Shown here piece after piece: positions 57,510 through 64,000 of a DNA stretch of 64,000 nucleotides; within the stretch, counting starts at the first letter, position 1; each line of letters opens with the position of its first letter. Location of the stretch: assembly GCA_026545225.1 (NCBI GenBank), contig CM048853.1:44780755-44844754 (forward strand), in the 5' to 3' direction. The translations under genes and the position numbers were made by a program. The notes under the pieces are model-generated. The model ran no database searches, had not been told where the DNA came from, and saw nothing but the letters and a program-made list of their open reading frames with translations. This stretch comes from Cornus controversa (lineage: Eukaryota; Streptophyta; Magnoliopsida; Cornales; Cornaceae).

Positions 57510-58950
57510 CTATGTGATCTTGCATAGCAATTGCCAAATGCAGCTTAATTTACTGTAGTTAATTGCAAAGAACTTCCCTTTCTATTAGAAATTTTCAATA
57601 AGTAAATCTACAAAATTCCACAAGACGCAAAATTTCATTAATATTCCAAAAAATATAATTAATGAAATTACAAATAATTTCAAATTTTTCAAAGATAGTT
57701 GAAATCTCTCCTAAATGCAATCAGAATATCAAATGACAACACTATCTCTAAAATTCATCTAAGCCGGATAAACTCATGTATTCCAAAATAAAATTAGAAT
57801 TTTAAGAAATTATATTAAACACATAAATCAATATATATAAATATATTAATGCATATAAGTTAGAAATGTTACCAGAATGAAATTTCTAGAATTTTCATAA
57901 TTTTGTTACCAGAAAATTAATCTAAATACCAAAATTCCGTTGTTAAACCTCTACCGGAATCTCTCCGGAATCTAGAGAGTCATCAGACTTTCTCATATAC
58001 ATCGGATTCATCTCAACTTAATTTTGTTAATGTGTAGTGTATAGTCTCACCCTAGGCACCTTTTATAAACACCATATTTATGATTTTTATTTATGAGTGA
58101 TTAAATAATGTATCTAATCAAGCACATCATTTATAAGTGATTAAATATAAATACAAGAGTTACAACAGTTATAAATGATAGGTTAATTACAGAATCTCAA
58201 TAAACATGAGTTACAAGCAACCCAAGATTCTCCTTATTAATGGATGATTAAATAATATATTTAATTACGTAATTAATCAACTAATTATAATCATTTAATT
58301 TTGTAATCGAGGAAGGGAAATAAAAACTCACAACTGAAAATTTAAAATATATATAATTTTGAAACACGTTCCAACAATCTCTTCATAATTTCTTATGCTC
58401 GCGTCTACTTGAACATAACTAAATAATAAATACCTTTGGTAAAGGAAACTTCAATTAATGTCGAAAACAATTTTCAGAAAATTGATCTTCAAATTGTTCT
58501 GTTCAAAAATAATGTTTGACAAGTTTCTCTTCAATTAGTTCTTCCCAATAAAATATATCACATATATTCTAAAACGATGTGTTTCATCTCGCTTCTCAAA
58601 AGGGCAGATATGGATACTGCCGAAACTGATGTATTGAAAGAGCTTCTAAAATTGTTTACGAAGCGGCACAAAACGATTTTGACAGAGAAAGCATCTTCCT
58701 AAATAATTAAAAAATTGCATATATTAATTTGAAAATTTTCAATCTACCAATCTCCTCTTTTAATAACACACGCACGCACTTCTCAACCTTTTAGCTGAAA
58801 AAGTAACCATTAGACTAAGTGTCAAATGAAAGGTTTAAGGTTTATTAAACGACTCATTTGACTTTTCACAAATTGCAAAAAATTATGTAATTTCGGTACT
58901 TTAATATGAAAATCTCGCGACTCATGTCGTGAAAAATTCTCTTGATAGCA
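57510..58950. other. spacer between MVK scrap and TNL-4
   Basis: Unit spacer homologous to 3795-5075 and 33212-35400; no gene. Confidence 0.6.
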
Positions 58951-59676
58951 TTATTCTCTCATAAGTATACCAATCTCACAAAGAAATTCATAATTCGTTA
59001 CCGATGTTCTCGCAGTCACATTTTCATCAACTGGAGGAATATCTGAGGCAATAGTGATCGAGGGATCTGAGGCATCATATGAGTCAGGATCCTTGTCATC
59101 TCCCTCGTAAACCAGACAAACTCCACACTTGTTCACCCGCCAATGAAAGCCCATTATTATTTCTATCAACACTTCATCTCCGCTGTCCAGCTTAAAAGGG
59201 TAATCATTCAACCGGTCAGATTTAAGGCACCGGCTTGGTATGTAGGAGATGCACATATGATCTTCAAAATTTGCAGCAGGATAGAAATCAACTCTTGGAT
59301 GAATTTGTAATGCATGAAGCATCTTGGTCCTATGAAAAAACTTATAGAGAATAGATAATCTGCAAACTTCTCCAATGGAGTGGCTAGAAAAAACAACACA
59401 GAGAATGAGCCCTTGTATTACCCGACCCACGAGCTGGGGCACCCGAAAACACAAAAGGTGTCCCTCACTCTGGTAACTGCACCACCTCGGAACCTCACTC
59501 CCCGGAAGAAAAATATTCAACTCACCTTGTTCTGCCAGTCCCTGCAGCTCACGCAAGTGTAGTGATCAGCCCAAACAATCTTAACTATGTGATCGAAATG
59601 CTTCTTTTTGCTATCTCAATTTATGAAATCAAAATCGGACATTTGTCATGAAAAATATTAAGGTTTGGTTTGTAGT

Positions 59677-59707
<31 letters not shown>

Positions 59708-62700
59708 AGATATATGGAAAAGAAAACAGAGTAGTGTACCTCATAACAGAGGAGATTTCTTCTAAAATGATATGCAAAATTATTGCTGACTAAATTGGGG
59801 CAACCGTAAAATGTCATGAATGGTGCTTCTGCTACTTTTGATCCCATTGATATGCTTCGCAATGACAGGCAATAGTTTGCACTCAATCCCAATAAATTTA
59901 CTGGAAGCGCCGGAACCGATTCAAGTTGAGTACAATGGTTTACATAGAGGGCCTTCAATAGGAGAAGGCTAGTGATGGTAGCTGGTAGGTTAGTAAATTT
60001 GTTTCTGCTAAGATTCAAAAATTCCAAGGACACCAAACTACCAATTTCGCTGGGCAAATATGTAATATTACAATCTTCCATGTATAATTTCCTGATGTTG
60101 CTAGATAACTGTATCCACAAAGAGCTTGATTCAGATGGTGATTCTTGAAAAAATGTTGGCCACTCTAATTTGGAGCAGCCGGACATATTGAAATGAATGA
60201 GAGACTTCGACATGAAAATGTTCAGGGGAATCTTCTTAAGATTCTGACAATTCTTCAAATTCAAGACAATAAGATTTTTCAGACATCCAATAGATTGGTG
60301 TACCTCTACCAGTTTTGTACAATCATTAAGCAACAATTTCTCAAGACTGACAAATCCCGTGAAGTCCGGAGTTTTGATCAAGAAATTGCAATGACCGAGA
60401 TTGAAGTATTTCAGTTTGTACAAAACCTATCAGGAACACAAAGAGACAACAAATTTTCATGCATTTCATTCTATCAATTAAGTTCGAAGAAGACAAAAAT
60501 ACTAGTATCATTGTACCTTTGTTTCTCTCCAAACTTGTTTAAGGTTGCTATAGCTCAAGTCAACCACAACCAAATTATCCATAATTAAGGTTGATGGCAT
60601 ATATTTTGAAGAAAATCCTATCCAAGACAGCCATACAAGTCTTCCAGAGAGATGTTCACAGCTTCCACTTAAATGAAAATTATTGAGATGAAGCAGTCTC
60701 AGCCTCTCCATCTTTGCAAATGCCGTTGCATTTAGTTGTAACTTCTCTGATGATTCTGGCAAGTTCAGGACTAAGCCTTGAACTTCTTTTTTCCCCTGAT
60801 GGATAATAAAAAGTTGCAGATATAAGAACATACATATATAAAAATGTAGCATTGTGATAAAAATAGGTTCACGTCTTAGATTGTGTGCTTTTCAAGATGT
60901 ATAGTGTGTTATGGCATTTTTATAGTGAACAAGACCCACACATTAACTAGACATGTAATTAATTCATGCATATTACTCTTACTGTGTTATTTCTCAATAC
61001 ATCGAGAATATCCTCATGATACCACAATCTACTACGTTCGCCAGGCTCTTCAGGGGATTCTCGACGGATGATCTCTCTAGCCATATCTTGAATCAGATCA
61101 TGCATCATCATCCGGTTATACCCATCAATGCTTACAAGACAACGACGTGATATAACCCCAATTCCAGATTCAGGAAAGAAACCACAACCTTCTAGTATTT
61201 TGATTGGCAAATCTTTTTCCATTCCAACAAAAAAACACGCAATATCTAGGAATAAACTTTTTTGTTTATCATCAAGTGAATCGAAGCTCAACTTCAGTTT
61301 TTGTTGAACATCATTATGTGGAATCTTTTTCAACTTCTTCAATTCACTTCTCCATTCAGGTACGGTTTTGTCCGATAAAAAGGAACCTAAAATTTCAAGA
61401 ACTAAAGGAAGACCCATAGCATAACTCACTACTTCCTCAGAGAGGATTCCATAGCCTTCCACTGGATGGTCTCTCCTAAAGGCATGCCAACTGAAGAGTT
61501 GAAGAGATTCCAAGTTATTCAACTCTTTAGACTTATACACCGCATCCACTCGAAGTGAAGATACTGAAGCCAAATCTCTGGTTGTTACTATGATGCTGCT
61601 TCCAGGACGTAACAAATCCCGATTTATGGCTAATGCTCTCAATTGGCAGATGTTATCCACGTCATCAAGAACAAGAAGAACCCTTCGACACCATGCTCGT
61701 CGTTTTATCACCTCAATTCCATGATCCTCGCTTCTTATTCTCTGATTACCATCCATTAGGAGATCACAAAGAAGCTTTTCTTGTAATTCAACAAGGCCGT
61801 TCGGTTGCATCGAAGTTCGTCTAACATTTGCAAGAAAGCTACTGCTTTCAAAATCACGAATACGATGTATGCGATTATACATCGCTTTAGCAACTGTAGT
61901 CTTGCCTATTCCACCAATCCCCCAAATGGCAACAATCCTAACCTCATTTTTTGCTCGCCCCAACTTTAGAAACTCACTTAGTCGTTCAACACGTGGTTGT
62001 ATTCCAACTGGGTATTCCGCAACATTTAAACAAGTAGGATTTAGTTTATCTGCGACTTCTCCAACAACAGTCTGAATAAAAGTCGACTCACACCTGCCAA
62101 TAATTTTTTTTCAATCTTCCGGTTTAGGAGAAAAAGAATTTAAAAAAAACAAACGAATGTTCAAAAAAGGAAAAGTAAAGAAAGTGAAACTAAGCAATTT
62201 TTACATTTAGAGAAATTTAGGTCAAAGTTATAACTAAATTTCTTTCAAGTAAGAACTAAATTTTCTTTCAACTCCAAATTCAAGGCACAGATATGATAAT
62301 TCCAAATACAACGTAAGTGAAACTGGATGCTTTGAATTAAAGATATAGTATTAACTACCCGTTGGCAACATTTTGCATGACGTAACCTGACAATTTGCCA
62401 GCCTGAGCTAGAGCCAACCTCCATTTCTTCACCAATTCCAAGTCAAACCGCCTTCTGTGACTGGCAAATGCTTTTGCATAACAACTGCTTTGTGACCGGA
62501 CATCGGAGGGTTGGACATCATAAAAGATGGGAATAACAATCTGATTGAATGTCTTCTTGCAATACATGATCTTCACAAGCTCGTTAAGGCACCATTTTGA
62601 GGACGCATAATTTTCAGAGAATACGATAACCGACAGCCTTGATTCCTCGATTGCTTTCAGCAATTCGGGACCAATCTCGTTTCCTCTTTTGAGTTTAGTG

Positions 62701-62822
62701 TCATCTCTGAATGTGTAAAAACCATGTCTATCCAAAGCAGCCAACAAGTGGCCGGTAAATTTCTTGCGAGTATCAACACCGCTGAAAGACATAAACACAT
62801 CATAAACACAGGAAGCTGCCAT
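58951..62822 (-). CDS. TNL-4: intact TIR-NBS-LRR immune receptor (1045 aa)
   Basis: Five exons join in frame: 62822-62359, 62093-60983, 60795-60517, 60426-59740, 59547-58951 (TAA at 58953-58951), all GT-AG. TIR is residues 1-154 with catalytic-type Glu81 ('WCLNELVKI'). NBS-ARC has P-loop GIGGIGKT 213-220, 'LLVLDDVD' 294-301, 'GSSIIVTTRD' 319-328, GLPL 382-385 and MHD 485-487. LRRs lie in about 526-847, and a post-LRR domain with 'FLPGSEVPRWCSYQ' and 'CGVCLVYEGDD' in 848-1045. Exon sizes match TNL-3 within a few codons. It probably acts as an intracellular immune receptor like TNL-3. Its LRR exon is close to that of TNL-3, while its NBS is close to the dead TNL-1. No lesion was found. Exon 5 could start 6 bases later. 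Confidence 0.92.
59684..59714. repeat. (TA)n in TNL-4 intron 4
   Basis: Interrupted TA run at the same intron position as 36174-36226. Confidence 0.9.
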
Positions 62823-62831
62823 TTTGAAAGT

Positions 62832-62891
62832 TCAAACAGTTTGATCAAATGAAAGGAAAGGTTTGTGCGTGAGAGGAGCAGGTGAGGGCAT
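62832..62891 (-). other. conserved 19-codon upstream ORF, TNL-4
   Basis: ATG at 62891, TGA at 62834-62832, nine bases before the receptor ATG. It encodes the same peptide as the one upstream of TNL-3. Whether it is transcribed depends on the start site. Confidence 0.4.
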
Positions 62892-62895
62892 AACC

Positions 62896-62911
62896 TTGAC
62901 TTATGTATATC
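62896..62911 (-). promoter_or_regulatory. W-box-like TTGACT with TATA-like tract, TNL-4
   Basis: TTGACT at 62896-62901 beside 'tatgtatat', about 75-90 bases before the receptor ATG, as in TNL-3. Confidence 0.45.
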
Positions 62912-63222
62912 AGAAAATGACTTATTTTTCTTTTAACATTTTTGAATTGATGGAGTAACTAATCCTATAAAAAAAAAATTAAGTATGACAAACTGAGAAA
63001 GAATCTTAATATATTCCTGCCCCTTGCGTGGTGTCTCGCACTCACCTTCTCGTGATTTTCCTTTTGAAATTATAGGCAATGAGAAAAGTTCAGGCTCGAG
63101 ACTCCTTTAATAACAAAAGCTACTACAATATCAATATGAGCTGATGGCACCACAGACATGTGACTGGGCCAAAGCTGAATACATTTAAAATTGTGGGCTT
63201 AGTTTATATATATATACACACA
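62912..63222. repeat. TNL upstream flank, copy D
   Basis: Homologous to 42200-42500 and 39320-39590. It ends where a MITE is inserted. Confidence 0.75.
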
Positions 63223-63436
63223 CAGGGGTATAGTCAAAATGTTGTACAAATGAGTACGAATGCAAAAGTTTGGGTTATAATTTATTTTTTATAAAACTAA
63301 GTGGATACATCACTCTAAATTTAATAGGTCCTTCCAATTTTAAATCTCAAAAAATTGTATTTACTATATGTAAAAAAAAAGTTATAAAATTAAGTGGGTA
63401 CATTAGTACCCACTCGTGCCTTCTTACATCCACCCT

Positions 63437-63438
<2 letters not shown>
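63223..63438. mobile_element. hAT-like MITE (about 216 bp)
   Basis: Reverse-orientation relative of 30165-30381. Starts CAGGGGTATAGTCA, contains 'ggatacatcactctaaattt' and 'gtgggtacattagtaccc', and ends at the decayed 'catccaccctta'. Confidence 0.7.

Positions 63439-63474
<36 letters not shown>
63437..63474. repeat. (TA)n(TG)n microsatellite
   Basis: About 7 TA units followed by about 12 TG units. Confidence 0.95.
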
Positions 63475-63475
<1 letters not shown>

Positions 63476-63711
63476 TGGGGGGCAAAGTTATATATAGTGG
63501 AATTTTTTTGTAATTTCAGTGGAGGCAAAATGTAATTTTAATGAGATATTTTCATAATTTTCACAAAATCATAAGCATAAATACAAAAAATAAAAATTTC
63601 AATACCCCACTGACTTGACTGTAGGCCAGTCCCTGTGTGATTATGTGAGTTAAGTTGGTCCGTATTTCTTTTTAACTCAATGAGTATTTTTTTTTTTTTG
63701 TCAAACATGAA
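63475..63711. other. spacer with SINE remnant
   Basis: 'tgtgattatgtgagttaagt' and 'actcaatgag' followed by a T run match the flank and SINE region at 7790-7850. They are cut off where the LTR begins. No gene. Confidence 0.45.
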
Positions 63712-63969
63712 GAGGGGTGTAGTAACCCTTGTGGACGGGTGTGAGTGGGCGGGTGCGAAGATAGACACTGGGCTGAGCTACCACACTGACAGGGTTCAGG
63801 GTGCTCAATCCCACATCGCCTGGGTGTGGAAAAGGGGATATGCTTATATGTAGTATGTTCTCTTCAAATGGTATGAGGCCTTTTAGGGTAAAACCCAAGA
63901 GCGAAACCGTGCGGGCTCAGGCCCAAAGCGGACAATATCATACCATGTGTTGGAGCGGGGTATTGTAGT
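63712..63969 (+). mobile_element. LTR of a retroelement entering the window
   Basis: Related to 45412-45762 in opposite orientation: 'caatcccacatcgcctgggt', 'gtagtatgttctc' and 'gcccaaagcggacaatatc'. It appears shortened at its left end relative to that copy. The primer-binding site follows directly. Confidence 0.75.
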
Positions 63970-63981
63970 TGGTATCAGAGC
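63970..63981 (+). other. primer-binding site (initiator tRNA-Met)
   Basis: TGGTATCAGAGC, the standard complement of the 3' end of plant initiator tRNA-Met, right after the LTR. The element interior lies outside the window. Confidence 0.85.
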
Positions 63982-64000
63982 CTGAACCCAGCCGGAAGTA

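Noticed and set aside
60193-60588. 131-codon + frame opposite the LRR of TNL-4
   Set aside because: Antisense of LRR codons and an intron; the counterpart in TNL-3 is broken.
62657-62848. 63-codon frame overlapping the TIR start, also at 7300 and 39064
   Set aside because: An alternative-frame reading of conserved TIR codons; conservation is explained by the TIR.

Overview
This is nuclear DNA of a dicot plant. It carries several TIR-NBS-LRR (TNL) immune-receptor genes, a class absent from grasses. It also has GT-AG introns, very AT-rich spacers with long (TA)n runs, and plant-type Copia, Gypsy-like, TRIM, hAT, MULE and Helitron elements. I cannot name the species. All calls come from reading the sequence and the translated frames; no database search or alignment program was run.

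The core is a TNL cluster, all on the minus strand. Two genes look intact, with five exons each: 35410-39229 (1056 aa) and 58951-62822 (1045 aa). Two more are full-size but broken: 5076-7465 (stop codon, frameshift, about 1.6 kb deletion) and 25488-29159 (one-base frameshift and a C-terminal deletion). Three are fragments: a TIR-only locus with an open reading frame at 14514-15023 (plus an NBS scrap at 14142-14278), a C-terminal exon relic at 22095-22505, and a TIR scrap at 42056-42172. TIR proteins of this kind cleave NAD+ when the receptor oligomerises, so the intact genes probably detect pathogens.

The cluster grew by duplication of a large unit. In + strand order the unit holds a spacer repeat, a short-chain dehydrogenase fragment (-), a LINE fragment (-), a small LTR relic, one exon of mevalonate kinase (+), about 1.3-2.2 kb of spacer, the TNL gene (-), and an upstream flank with SINE and MITE copies. 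Copy A is about 1551-10742 and copy C about 30593-41500. Copy D is about 56405-63220 and is shorter on the left. Partial units lie at 12266-16110, 21290-22560 and 41820-43990.

Transposons are nested through the rest. A MULE (16225-20470, 9-bp target duplication) contains a complete-looking Helitron (17287-20228). Two related hAT elements (9043-9827, 44351-45185) each have 8-bp duplications, and the first has an empty site in the paralogous flank at 40631. A TRIM element (42630-43560) also has a paralogous empty site. A Ty1/copia element (47956-53203, 5-bp duplication) sits inside a LINE reverse-transcriptase relic. The left edge holds a decayed Gypsy-type gag and the right edge an LTR followed by an initiator-tRNA primer-binding site. 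I found no rRNA, no convincing tRNA gene, no CRISPR and no bacterial feature.
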